This document shows positions 25,609 through 33,119 of a DNA stretch of 34,132 bases, piece after piece (the stretch's first letter is position 1; every line of letters starts with the position of its first letter). The stretch spans positions 1 to 34,132 of the IMG/VR virus record IMGVR_UViG_3300029448_000183; one strand, 5' to 3'. Source of the stretch: a virus. The translations under genes were made by a program, and so were the position numbers. The notes under the pieces were generated by a model. The model was not told the origin of the DNA. It saw only the letters and a program-made list of their open reading frames with translations, and did not search any database.

Positions 25609-26757
25609 TTACTGCGCGGTGTCGAGACAGATCACGCCGAAATCCTGGACGCTTCCAGAGACGTCAGAGTTATACTTAGGCTTACGGAGGCCAAAGATTT
25701 TGCCTACCGAGATACCGGACTGGTTACCATAGTCGAAGGTGTCTTCGACAATTTCAGGTAGACCAATGTCAGCCATCGCCAGAGCCTGAGCGCCACAGAA
25801 GAGGGCACGTGCCCCGTCAACGTCTGCGTTTGCGCCCCACTTGTATCCAGCTTCACCAGCGTTGGAAGAAGTACCAGTTGCTGCGCCAGAAGTGTTAAAC
25901 ACGTGGCGGAACTCATGGACCATAACGCCGTCGACCATCAAGCTAGCAGACCCTGAGAAGAGCGAGTTGGCTTCGCCACGTACGCCTGCGTTACGGACGT
26001 TTGCAAGGAAGTCAGCATCGAGCTTCAAGGCAGCCATTTGCTGAGGAGTAACAAACAGGTGGAAGACTTCTTGGTTGCCTGCACCACGGATACCACGAAT
26101 GTAGTTATCTTTGGCGTAAGCTTTAAGCTCCACGATACAGCGGTAAGAGATCGTATCCGCAGCCTCAATGTTGTTTGTACCACTTGCAACAAGCCCGCTT
26201 GTAGCGTCCCAACGACGGTGACGATCTGCGGTTGGGTCAGACACGTCTGAAGCAAACTCTAGATCTACGAGCTCATGACCGGTAGTCGCAGAAGTCGGAC
26301 GCAGGCCACCGTTGTTTTTGTTCGTGTAGGCAACACCTGACAGGGTCAGGAATGCCAGCTGGTCACAACGGTCTGCCATTGCATAAGCAAGAGCGTCACG
26401 GCTCTGCTCACGGAAGTTTACGACGGTCTTCTGGTCGGCCATCCGGCCTGCGATGCGGTTAGCAAAGCGAAGCTGATCAAGCTCGATGGAGATGTCGTAC
26501 GCGCGGAGGGCTTCTTCGTTGCCTTCCAGAGTATGATCACCAGTGATACCGTCACCAGTCATGTCGGCAAGCAACGTGATGTTTGCTTTTGTGCCTTTAG
26601 CAGACTTAGTCAGCTCAGTGACGCGTTGGACCATTGCGTTTGAGCCGGTTCCTGCGAACTGGTTGATGAAAGATTGGTTACGTGCGACACGCCAAAAGTC
26701 GCGACTCCAAGCCTGAAGCTGGGGGTCGGAAAGCGTGCCAAAATTAGTAAGTGCCAT
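25609..26757 (-). CDS. Major capsid protein, N4-gp56 type
   Basis: A 382-aa protein. MALTNFGTLSDPQLQAWSRDFWRVARNQSFINQFAG, then MVQRVTELTKSAKGTKANITLLADMTGDGITGDHTLEGNEEALRAYDISIELDQLRFANRIAGRMADQKTVVNFREQSRDALAYAMADRCDQLAFLTLSG, is the pattern of the N4 gp56-like capsid family (HK97 fold; DUF4043-type). The C-terminal half contains FHLFVTPQQMAALKLDADF and MVDGVMVHEFRHVF. Length fits the family. AAAAGGAG lies 7 nt before the ATG. It has its own upstream promoter and structured leader and a dedicated terminator, as expected for the most abundant virion protein. It directly follows the scaffold gene. Confidence 0.9.
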   Translation of the reverse strand: MALTNFGTLSDPQLQAWSRDFWRVARNQSFINQFAGTGSNAMVQRVTELTKSAKGTKANITLLADMTGDGITGDHTLEGNEEALRAYDISIELDQLRFANRIAGRMADQKTVVNFREQSRDALAYAMADRCDQLAFLTLSGVAYTNKNNGGLRPTSATTGHELVDLEFASDVSDPTADRHRRWDATSGLVASGTNNIEAADTISYRCIVELKAYAKDNYIRGIRGAGNQEVFHLFVTPQQMAALKLDADFLANVRNAGVRGEANSLFSGSASLMVDGVMVHEFRHVFNTSGAATGTSSNAGEAGYKWGANADVDGARALFCGAQALAMADIGLPEIVEDTFDYGNQSGISVGKIFGLRKPKYNSDVSGSVQDFGVICLDTAQ

Positions 26758-26952
26758 TGCTGGGCTCCTTTTACATGGGCTAAGTTTTCGCAGCCGCGTT
26801 AATGGAGCGGCAAATCCGTTCCCCGTATCGTGAGGCGACGTATTTGCAGTTGCTTTACGAGCAATGACCTCGGCACATTTAACGCCCGTGCAGGCGAAAA
26901 CGGAGTTTTATGTGTCCGACCACAACCTGATATCGCACAGATAAGCGAGATC
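26758..26952 (-). promoter_or_regulatory. Structured 5' leader of the capsid mRNA (predicted)
   Basis: This gene-free stretch can fold, on the minus strand, into: a 5' hairpin (26929-26936 with 26945-26952, 7 of 8 pairs); a three-way junction closed by 26870-26878 with 26910-26919 (nine pairs, one bulge), whose two inner hairpins (26883-26896 and 26897-26909) abut exactly; a hairpin at 26850-26864 (TTGCT/AGCAA); and one at 26793-26811 (GCCGC/GCGGC). The last can be replaced by a pairing of 26778-26781 with 26792-26795 closer to the ribosome-binding site. The 5' hairpin begins at the transcription start expected from the promoter just upstream. Folding is by eye only. Confidence 0.55.
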
Positions 26953-26957
26953 TTTCT

Positions 26958-26986
26958 ATATTAGCTACGCTAATATAAATTGACAA
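26958..26986 (-). promoter_or_regulatory. Sigma70-like capsid promoter overlapped by a palindrome
   Basis: On the minus strand, TTGTCA (26986-26981) and TAATAT (26963-26958) are separated by 17 bases. The expected start is near 26951. The perfect inverted repeat 26957-26977 (9-bp arms, centre TAC) covers the spacer end and the -10 box, the usual place for an operator. It lies between scaffold and capsid genes. Confidence 0.6.
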
Positions 26987-27014
26987 GGGGTATGTGGATA
27001 ACACGCCCCTTGTC
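26982..27014. promoter_or_regulatory. 9-bp inverted repeat with a perfect DnaA box in the loop
   Basis: GACAAGGGG (26982-26990) and CCCCTTGTC (27006-27014) enclose a 15-base loop that contains TGTGGATAA (26993-27001), the complement of the consensus DnaA box TTATCCACA. It lies nine bases after the scaffold stop codon and its inner end overlaps the -35 box of the capsid promoter. As RNA it is a hairpin without a U-run, so it may be a processing or attenuating element rather than a terminator. Confidence 0.5.
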
Positions 27015-27022
27015 GGTAATTC

Positions 27023-28042
27023 CTAGACAATATCGCCCCGCAGACGCTTCAATGTTGCATCAGGTAGCGCGTTGAACTCGTCCTCGCTCATACGCATGAC
27101 ATCAATCGGCACAGTGTCCCGCGTGCGGGTGCCCTCACCCTCTAATGCTGGCGGCTGAGCGTTAGCAGCTTTGATTTTCTTCGATATTGTTGATTTTTTC
27201 TTTACTGCTAGATCAGGATTTGGCGCTGTCTCCAGTGCACTGTCCAAATCGTAGGACTTCACAACAAAACGAACAGCCTTTGACAGGGCTTCGACCGCGT
27301 TATGGCCTTTGGTGATGAAGGCGTCGCGCAGCTCAACCACTTCGTTAGTATATTCTTCGTTGAATTGGTCAGAACTGCGGTCAAAAACTGGGAAGTCGGC
27401 CTCAACAGCGGCGGCGGCTTGCTGCAAAGCGGTGGCAACATGCGAATTTGAGTTCGTTGCCGCCATTTTTTGCGTCATCTCGAACTCTATCTGGGCTTTT
27501 TCTGCCGCCCGGATCTCTTTTCGCAGGGTCATGGCCTTTTGAGGCTCACCGTCTAACACAAATTGCTGGTATTCCAGCTCTTTTGCGTCGAAATCGTACT
27601 CATCTGGTGCTGCTTCCGCCTCTGGTTGGCTAGCTTTTAGGGCATCTAGCTGCTTTTGGAGGGCTTTTTGCTTAGCTAGTACTTCATCCAGCCGGGATTT
27701 GGGGACCATGGGCTGCTTACGTCGCTGCTTTGGTCGCTCTTCGGGCTCGGGTTCAGCGTTTTGTACTTCCTCTGCGCCTTCGGTGAGGGCGGACTCCGCC
27801 TCCTCCGGGGCTTCGTCGTCGGGTTCTGCTTGTTCAGCTTCTGCAGGAGCTGTTTCGGCCTCAACTTCTTCCTCCACTTCTACAGTCTCCTCGACTGCTT
27901 CTGCTTCTACCTCTGTCTCGGACTCCGTTTCAGGTGCAACAGCTTCTACCTCTTCACCCAATCCAAAGTTCAGATCTACACCCTCGGGTGATTCAATTGA
28001 ATCAGAGCCCGGCATACCGTCCATTAGAGCGGTTTCAGACAT
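27023..28042 (-). CDS. Scaffolding protein
   Basis: A 339-aa protein between portal and capsid genes with AAGGAG 5 nt before the ATG. The first ~100 residues are extremely Glu-rich and disordered (EVEAEAVEETVEVEEEVEAETAPAEAEQAEPDDEAP). A basic KQRRKQPMVPKSRLDEVLAKQKALQKQLDAL coil follows at about 103-133, then long helices (KAMTLRKEIRAAEKAQIEFEMTQKM) and a basic/helical C-terminus (VKKKSTISKKIKAA, MRMSEDEFNALPDATLKRLRG). Acidic head, central coils and a C-terminal capsid-binding helix are typical of scaffolds of P22/N4-like heads. It directs procapsid assembly and is lost before packaging ends. No protease motif is visible. Confidence 0.85.
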   Translation of the reverse strand: MSETALMDGMPGSDSIESPEGVDLNFGLGEEVEAVAPETESETEVEAEAVEETVEVEEEVEAETAPAEAEQAEPDDEAPEEAESALTEGAEEVQNAEPEPEERPKQRRKQPMVPKSRLDEVLAKQKALQKQLDALKASQPEAEAAPDEYDFDAKELEYQQFVLDGEPQKAMTLRKEIRAAEKAQIEFEMTQKMAATNSNSHVATALQQAAAAVEADFPVFDRSSDQFNEEYTNEVVELRDAFITKGHNAVEALSKAVRFVVKSYDLDSALETAPNPDLAVKKKSTISKKIKAANAQPPALEGEGTRTRDTVPIDVMRMSEDEFNALPDATLKRLRGDIV

Positions 28043-28051
28043 ATATACTCC

Positions 28052-30163
28052 TTAATTTTTCCTTGCTGCTGAATTCATCGCCGTCGTGGCTAGTTTTGCA
28101 GCAGCCGTAGTTTGTGATTGTTGCTGGCGTGTTTGGTTAGTTAGTGAGGCAAGCTCGCGCCGCAATTCGAGCTCACGCATCTTGATCTCCATCTGCTGTT
28201 GTAATTCTGCAACACGTAGTTGTGGATCAATCTGGGTCATTTCCTGTGCCTTAGACATGTTCACTGCAGCCTCGGACTGAAGTTTCTGGACCTCGGCCTG
28301 TAGCTTCTGGATAGTGAGTTCGAGCTGCATCATCTGTGCCTGCTGCTGCATTTGAGCTGCTTGCATCTGCTCTTCGCTCATCTCGACACCCGTCAGCTGG
28401 CGAATGCGCTTGGCCAGCTCACCCTTACGGGACAAGTGGCTGTACTCAATGATGGCGTCATCAGGGATAGCAACACCGGCCTGTCTAAGTGAGAGGGCCT
28501 CGGCGAACTGCATCTCGTCGAAGCTGTCGCGTGCTGGGGCTGTACCAATAATCACATCGTACTCACCGACGGTCAGGTCGTTGATGATCTCACCTGTGGG
28601 GGTCATCTCATTGATAACAATCTCTTCACGCGGCTTCATTGGATCATCTTCATTAGTGATCTGAATGAGGCGCTCTTCCGTGTAGAACCTTTGTACGAGG
28701 TTTAAAATCTGCTCGGCTAGGTAGTGGCGAGTCTTGGCCAGGTTATCCAACGGAACCTGGATCATGATGGCCCCACGGTTCTGCTTAGCCTGAATCGCTA
28801 CACCAGACACCTCGGCACTATCCGTACCAAGCATGGAGTCATTGATACCTGAGATCGCTTTGATATTGGCCTGAGCCTTAAGAGAGATCCGATCCAGACC
28901 CGTCGGGATCTGGTTAGGCTGGATCTTGGACGGCGGGTTCGAACCACGGTTGTATTCCAGCACTAGGCCGGTCTCGGCACCGTGCTCTTCAAGATCTTCA
29001 GCCCGCATATTGGTAAGTGAACCAGATTCCACCATCCACCCGGAGTTGGCGGTGGTGTTAACAATATGGAGCTCTTGGGAGGCGATCTTGTTGAGCTGCT
29101 CTTGGGGAGACAGCAGGTTACGAACTACGCCGAAGGGGCGTCCGCGCCTGAAATAGGCGAAGAAAGGTACGATCGTAAAGTCATCATATGGCGACCAGTC
29201 GTCGTGGAGGACCACCTTGTCACAGGTGACAGTCCATCGGACTTTACGTTTGGTTTTGGTGATGATGCTCAGCCCGTATTCTTTAGCGAACTTTTTGGCT
29301 TTGGCATCAGACCAGTTGGATGGGACATCCCGCTGATCACCCGTTGCAGGATCTACATAACAATCGACGCGGGTGACCTTACGGTGTTGCCGCTCGATCA
29401 CGCGCAAGGACTTTACGGTGCGGTATTCATCTTCACCTGGAATGGTCGTGCCCAGATAATCATCAACATCGTCGATGTCGCCGTAACGGGTTTCGCTATA
29501 TTCAACGGAGTCACGACCAAAGCTGTTACCATTTTCTGCGATGAACTGCAGTCGGGCCGCTTGCTTCTTCCCATACATCGTCTCGATGTCATCGAGTGTC
29601 ATCCAGCGTGTATAGAAGAACTCGTTCCACGTCTTCGGGTCGTAGTCCTTGGCATCTGGATCAATAAGAACGTCCAGCGGATCAACGGCCTTGATCTTCA
29701 CCTCACCGTCCAGGTGATCTGTGAAATCCATGCGTACGTCGAAGTACCCACGGCCATCCATAATAAGTCCGTCGCTGAAGACCTGTTGTTCGACCCAGTC
29801 CAGCTTATTGTTGTCGGAAATCTGCATCAGGACCTTGGTAAGAACGTCTGCGACGTCCTGAGATCCTGCGCGTCTAGGCTTGAATTTAATATCCGCACGT
29901 CGGGCGGATTGTTCGCCCATTATTGTGTTGATCGTAGGCAGAATGGTGTTAATGGTCAGGGCAGGACGGCCTTCGGCGTCGAGCATGGCTACATCTTCGG
30001 CGTCCCATTGTTCGCCCTGATAGAACGCATCACACTTCTTCGCCAGATCTATGTACTCGACATGCCCGTTGTCACGCGCCCTCGTGTATCTGTCCCACTG
30101 CGTGCGGCTGATTACGTCTTCTTCGCCGGGCTTTATGTTACGGCGTTTTGTATTCTCTTTCAT
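28052..30163 (-). CDS. Portal protein, P22-like
   Basis: The product has about 703 residues. I take the ATG at 30163, one base after the terminase stop; an in-frame GTG at 30172 would add three residues. Diagnostic stretches are DAFYQGEQWDAEDVAMLDAEGRPALTINTILPTINTIMGEQSARRADIKFKP near the N-terminus, then GRGYFDVRMDFTDHLDGEVKIKAVDPLDVLIDPDAKDYDPKTWNEFFYTRWMT. GINDSMLGTDSAEVSGVAIQAKQNRGA (about 450) and the following LAKTRHYLAEQILNLVQRFYTEERL are also characteristic. These match the P22-type portal family. The C-terminal 130 residues are Gln/Glu-rich coiled coil (MQAAQMQQQAQMMQLELTIQKLQAEVQKLQSEAA), which could form the barrel seen in P22. It is the dodecameric DNA gate at one capsid vertex and docks the terminase. 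Confidence 0.92.
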   Translation of the reverse strand: MKENTKRRNIKPGEEDVISRTQWDRYTRARDNGHVEYIDLAKKCDAFYQGEQWDAEDVAMLDAEGRPALTINTILPTINTIMGEQSARRADIKFKPRRAGSQDVADVLTKVLMQISDNNKLDWVEQQVFSDGLIMDGRGYFDVRMDFTDHLDGEVKIKAVDPLDVLIDPDAKDYDPKTWNEFFYTRWMTLDDIETMYGKKQAARLQFIAENGNSFGRDSVEYSETRYGDIDDVDDYLGTTIPGEDEYRTVKSLRVIERQHRKVTRVDCYVDPATGDQRDVPSNWSDAKAKKFAKEYGLSIITKTKRKVRWTVTCDKVVLHDDWSPYDDFTIVPFFAYFRRGRPFGVVRNLLSPQEQLNKIASQELHIVNTTANSGWMVESGSLTNMRAEDLEEHGAETGLVLEYNRGSNPPSKIQPNQIPTGLDRISLKAQANIKAISGINDSMLGTDSAEVSGVAIQAKQNRGAIMIQVPLDNLAKTRHYLAEQILNLVQRFYTEERLIQITNEDDPMKPREEIVINEMTPTGEIINDLTVGEYDVIIGTAPARDSFDEMQFAEALSLRQAGVAIPDDAIIEYSHLSRKGELAKRIRQLTGVEMSEEQMQAAQMQQQAQMMQLELTIQKLQAEVQKLQSEAAVNMSKAQEMTQIDPQLRVAELQQQMEIKMRELELRRELASLTNQTRQQQSQTTAAAKLATTAMNSAARKN

Positions 30164-30164
30164 A

Positions 30165-31817
30165 TCATGCACTCATCGCAGACTTGGACCGTAACTCACG
30201 ACCAAAATATTCAAGTTTGTCGCGCCAAGAGGGCGGACGCTCGATCTTCTCCTGAAAAGTGCCGAACTCAGTCATCATGAGTCCAATCCATGCAAGTGCG
30301 TCGACTTGGTCATCGTGCACACCGTTAGGGAAACGTAACAATTCAGCAACCAAGGGTCCGGTAAAGACCTCGTTACGCGGTAGGTACACCATCCCTTGCT
30401 GCATCCGGCCTTGAATAGCACGTGCCCTAGCTTCCTTATCCCGACGCCCGGTCTTTAAATCCTTGAAATACGCCTCGTAAAGACCCCGTTCACGAACACG
30501 TTTCTCAAGAAATGGACCAAGGGCCATTTCAATGTGTCCTTTTTCAATACCTATAATTGAAGGTTTCCACAACTCATAAAGATCAAGTATGCGTTCGACG
30601 AGTTCAAAGCCGTCGTAACGGCCCCGATCTACATCGACCACAAACAAGTTGTCGTCTTCGTCTACACCTACGGTCAGACCTACGGAATAGTCGTTTCTGT
30701 CCTTCTTACCAATGGCAAGATCCCACGCTGTATAGAACCGCATTCGATCGAGATCAATATCGTCAGGTTCGTAGTACTGAATCATTTCACGGGTAAAATA
30801 ATCACCGTCATCGGCCACGGGGTTCTGCTGATAGAGCGCGGACCAGTCCCGAGGGCCGACGGCTCGTTGTATACGGTTCAGGGCTTCAATGTCATAGCGT
30901 TCCGCATGGAGCGCCTCACCCTGAGACCGGAACTCCTCATCCTGTTCGGCGATCGCCGGGTAGCTGACCACCTCCCACTCGTCACCACCTTCGGTCGATG
31001 CCCGCAGCAGCCGGCCCGCCAGATCGTCATCGTGCCAACGCGTAAGGATGACCAACACACCGCCGCCCGGTGCAAGCCGGGTGTAGGCAGTAGAGGTGTA
31101 CCAGTCATAGGTACTCTCCCGGTTGTTCTGGGACTCGGCGTCTTCCCGGTTTTTAATCGGGTCATCAATCAGGAGAATGTGGGCACCTTTACCGGTGATA
31201 CCACCACCCACACCGGCAGCTACGTAGCCACCACCCGAGGTTGTCAGCCATGCCTCTGCCGACTGACTATCAGGATCTAACCGTGTGTCTTTGAACACGG
31301 ACTTATATGCAGGGTCACGTAACCGTTGCCGGACTTTACGGCTGAAGGTCATGGCCAGCGAACCAGAATACGAACAGGAAATGAGCTCGTGGTTGGGGTT
31401 CTGACCAAGGTGCCATGCAGGGAACTCCACCGATGCAATGGTTGACTTACCGTGCCGGGGCGGCATGAACAACATAAGACGCGGTGACTTCTTATCCGCC
31501 ACATCCTGGCTGAACTTCTCCAACCGCTTACAAATGTCCTTGTGCACCCAACCGGCGAGATAGTCCGGGTTATTCCGTTCGATGAACGGTAACAGTCGTT
31601 TACGGACTAAGATCCGTCGTGCGAGCTCTTTCTTGGCGGCTAACGAGGGAGAGTCCTTTGCCACCGGTTCTTCGGCCTTCACCTCACTAGGATCGGGCAA
31701 CGCATCATGCATGTCGGCAACGCAATACGCGCAGTGGCGGTCGGTCCCCGAGAACAGAGTAATCGGACGCGACATCTTGCAGCGCACACACTCCATTTTG
31801 GCGACACCGTCAGTCAT
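30165..31817 (-). CDS. terL: Terminase large subunit with N-terminal zinc ribbon
   Basis: The start is set at the ATG at 31817, which overlaps the small-terminase stop by eight bases and has GGGAG 10 nt upstream. The product has 550 residues. A zinc-ribbon-like motif comes first (Cys10-x2-Cys13 and Cys29-x2-Cys32). The ATPase follows: Walker A PPRHGKST (119-126) and Walker B HILLIDD (213-219). The RNase H-like nuclease follows with Asp366 in FYTAWDLAIG, Glu425 in SIIGIEKG, and Asp502/503 in GVHDDQVDALAW. The motor pumps DNA through the portal and cuts concatemers. The extra Cys4 knuckle before the ATPase is not part of the usual minimal enzyme. Portal and small terminase flank it. Confidence 0.95.
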   Translation of the reverse strand: MTDGVAKMECVRCKMSRPITLFSGTDRHCAYCVADMHDALPDPSEVKAEEPVAKDSPSLAAKKELARRILVRKRLLPFIERNNPDYLAGWVHKDICKRLEKFSQDVADKKSPRLMLFMPPRHGKSTIASVEFPAWHLGQNPNHELISCSYSGSLAMTFSRKVRQRLRDPAYKSVFKDTRLDPDSQSAEAWLTTSGGGYVAAGVGGGITGKGAHILLIDDPIKNREDAESQNNRESTYDWYTSTAYTRLAPGGGVLVILTRWHDDDLAGRLLRASTEGGDEWEVVSYPAIAEQDEEFRSQGEALHAERYDIEALNRIQRAVGPRDWSALYQQNPVADDGDYFTREMIQYYEPDDIDLDRMRFYTAWDLAIGKKDRNDYSVGLTVGVDEDDNLFVVDVDRGRYDGFELVERILDLYELWKPSIIGIEKGHIEMALGPFLEKRVRERGLYEAYFKDLKTGRRDKEARARAIQGRMQQGMVYLPRNEVFTGPLVAELLRFPNGVHDDQVDALAWIGLMMTEFGTFQEKIERPPSWRDKLEYFGRELRSKSAMSA

Positions 31818-32349
31818 GCGATTTAGTCTCCCGCACCGGTTCAAGATGCAGTTGGTCTTCACCGACTATCGATAGCAGCTCTTCGTCACTCATACGCTCT
31901 AGTTGTTTGATATTTGCAATGTTGACCGTGATCTGTGGACTGTTGTCGGGCTCAACAAGCCGGTGAAGTTTAACCAGGCTGTCGGTCGTGTTCTTCATCT
32001 CGGTGGCCGTGGCCGACGAAGCGTAGGCATCGAGATACATCTTGTGTGCGTTGGCAACGGTGAACTCCACCTTCTCACGCATCTGGTCCCGGAAATACGA
32101 AACCGCCTTCTGAATACTGGGGCGCTTGTGCGCTTCATAAGCCGTCTGGGGAGACTTGTAGCCGACCGCCCTACCAGCTGCGGCAATACTCATACCCGAA
32201 ACAATGTAATAGACAAACTTCTCTTCCTGCACGGACAGTTCTTTTATCCCCACACCTGCATACGGCATGTGTGACTCAAACTCGGCTTGCTCAAAATCCC
32301 CCGACAAAGGGGAGATATCAGTGGAGGGTGAAGTCTTCTTGGTACTCAC
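31810..32349 (-). CDS. terS: Terminase small subunit
   Basis: A 179-aa protein directly upstream of terL. A helix-turn-helix-like region is visible at about 38-75: LSVQEEKFVYYIVSGMSIAAAGRAVGYKSPQTAYEAHKRPSIQKAV. This is the common DNA-recognition part of small terminases. A helical oligomerisation stretch follows (REKVEFTVANAHKMYLDAYASSATATEMKNTTDSLVKLHRLV). The C-terminal DNSPQITVNIANIKQLERMSDEELLSIVG probably contacts TerL. The start appears to be GTG at 32349, inside the end of the preceding gene (32-base overlap). A later in-frame ATG, beginning MPYAGVGI, would also keep the DNA-binding domain. It binds the pac/cos site and loads TerL. Confidence 0.88.
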   Translation of the reverse strand: MSTKKTSPSTDISPLSGDFEQAEFESHMPYAGVGIKELSVQEEKFVYYIVSGMSIAAAGRAVGYKSPQTAYEAHKRPSIQKAVSYFRDQMREKVEFTVANAHKMYLDAYASSATATEMKNTTDSLVKLHRLVEPDNSPQITVNIANIKQLERMSDEELLSIVGEDQLHLEPVRETKSHD

Positions 32350-32593
32350 TTAGTTTTCCGAGGTTAGGATCGAGATGGACAAAGACGGGTTGTTTACTTG
32401 AATCTAGTCTGTTGGCAATAGATTCGATGTACGTCGTTATTTGTTCTTGGTCAAATCCATGGGACAACATGATCTCCAAACTTTTGTCGTAGTCATATGC
32501 CAGTACTTCGTCGCCACTGGCGGTCCACGCTGTTCCAACAACAGCGTCTTCTAGACCTTCTAATGAATACAGGGTTACGTATTTATTAGCCAT
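32318..32593 (-). CDS. Small acidic protein of unknown function
   Basis: A 91-aa acidic protein: MANKYVTLYSLEGLEDAVVGTAWTASGDEVLAYDYDKSLEIMLSHGFDQEQITTYIESIANRLDSSKQPVFVHLDPNLGKL. The central LEIMLSHGFDQEQITTYIESIAN looks like a helical pair. AGGA lies 11 nt before the ATG. It ends 32 bases inside the small-terminase frame. I recognise no family. Its place between HNH nuclease and TerS suggests a packaging accessory, but nothing else supports that. Confidence 0.7.
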   Translation of the reverse strand: MANKYVTLYSLEGLEDAVVGTAWTASGDEVLAYDYDKSLEIMLSHGFDQEQITTYIESIANRLDSSKQPVFVHLDPNLGKLSEYQEDFTLH

Positions 32594-32607
32594 ACTAATA
32601 TTTTTCC

Positions 32608-33084
32608 TCAGCGGTCACAAATATTTTGATAGATGAGCCCAACCCACCACGCCAGTTGTTCTTCCGTCAAAGTGCTTTTCATGTTGTTAACACGCCAAGC
32701 CGCTAGCTGAACATTACCTTCAACGTATCCCTGCTTAGGGTCAATGCGGTCAATAGACATATTCGTATCAGTTTTAGTTTTATCTGACGAGTCGTGCGTT
32801 AGTTCAATACCGGTGATGGCACACCGCCCCTGCTGTGTTTCCCAAAGACTAAGGACGTATTCACGGGTCACCTCGAACGTATGTTTTCCTTGTTTTTTAC
32901 GGATGTGCTTTAGGGCGTTGTACAACCGACCTAGATAAGCCTCGGGGTGCCGGCTCCGATACGCAACTTTTATTTTGTGTTCGCACTTATAACAGGTTCG
33001 GGCGCGTCTCAGATCCGCTTGAACGGTCTCAGGTAGTGGTGTGCCGCACATACGGCACACCTTTATCTTATCCGGCAAGGACAT
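32608..33084 (-). CDS. HNH-type endonuclease, packaging-associated
   Basis: A 158-aa protein. The N-terminal treble-clef-like zinc knuckle has Cys10, Cys13, Cys31 and Cys34. A helical part with YLGRLYNALKHIRKKQGKHTFEVTREYVLSLWETQQGRC follows. The HNH/EndoVII-like core is CAITGIELTHD (89-98) then MSIDRIDPKQGYVEGNVQLAAWRVNNMK (109-136), with Asp112, Asp115, Asn124 and Asn133/134 as probable metal and DNA contacts. HNH proteins encoded beside terminases stimulate cos cleavage in HK97-like phages, so it may be part of the packaging machine. Being free-standing, it could alternatively be a homing-type nuclease. No Shine-Dalgarno stands before the ATG; see the promoter just upstream. Confidence 0.85.
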   Translation of the reverse strand: MSLPDKIKVCRMCGTPLPETVQADLRRARTCYKCEHKIKVAYRSRHPEAYLGRLYNALKHIRKKQGKHTFEVTREYVLSLWETQQGRCAITGIELTHDSSDKTKTDTNMSIDRIDPKQGYVEGNVQLAAWRVNNMKSTLTEEQLAWWVGLIYQNICDR

Positions 33085-33089
33085 ACGGG

Positions 33090-33119
33090 GATATATCCAC
33101 GTGCGGAAAGTTTCCGCAA
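33090..33119 (-). promoter_or_regulatory. Candidate promoter-operator giving a leaderless HNH transcript
   Basis: On the minus strand TTGCGG (33119-33114), an 18-base spacer and TATATC (33095-33090) form a moderate sigma70-like promoter. The perfect palindrome TGCGGAAA-G-TTTCCGCA (33102-33118) overlaps the -35 box and fills most of the spacer. Six bases after the -10 box comes the A of the HNH ATG at 33084, which has no Shine-Dalgarno. A 10-bp palindrome GGATATATCC (33089-33098) covers the -10 box. Confidence 0.5.

Noticed and set aside
26982-27014. Inverted repeat after the scaffold gene as a rho-independent terminator
   Set aside because: A 15-base loop and no T-run on either strand; better viewed as another kind of element.
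29066-30280. Open 404-codon plus-strand frame opposite the portal gene
   Set aside because: It lies wholly antisense to an unmistakable portal gene, has no family resemblance and arises from codon bias of the real gene.
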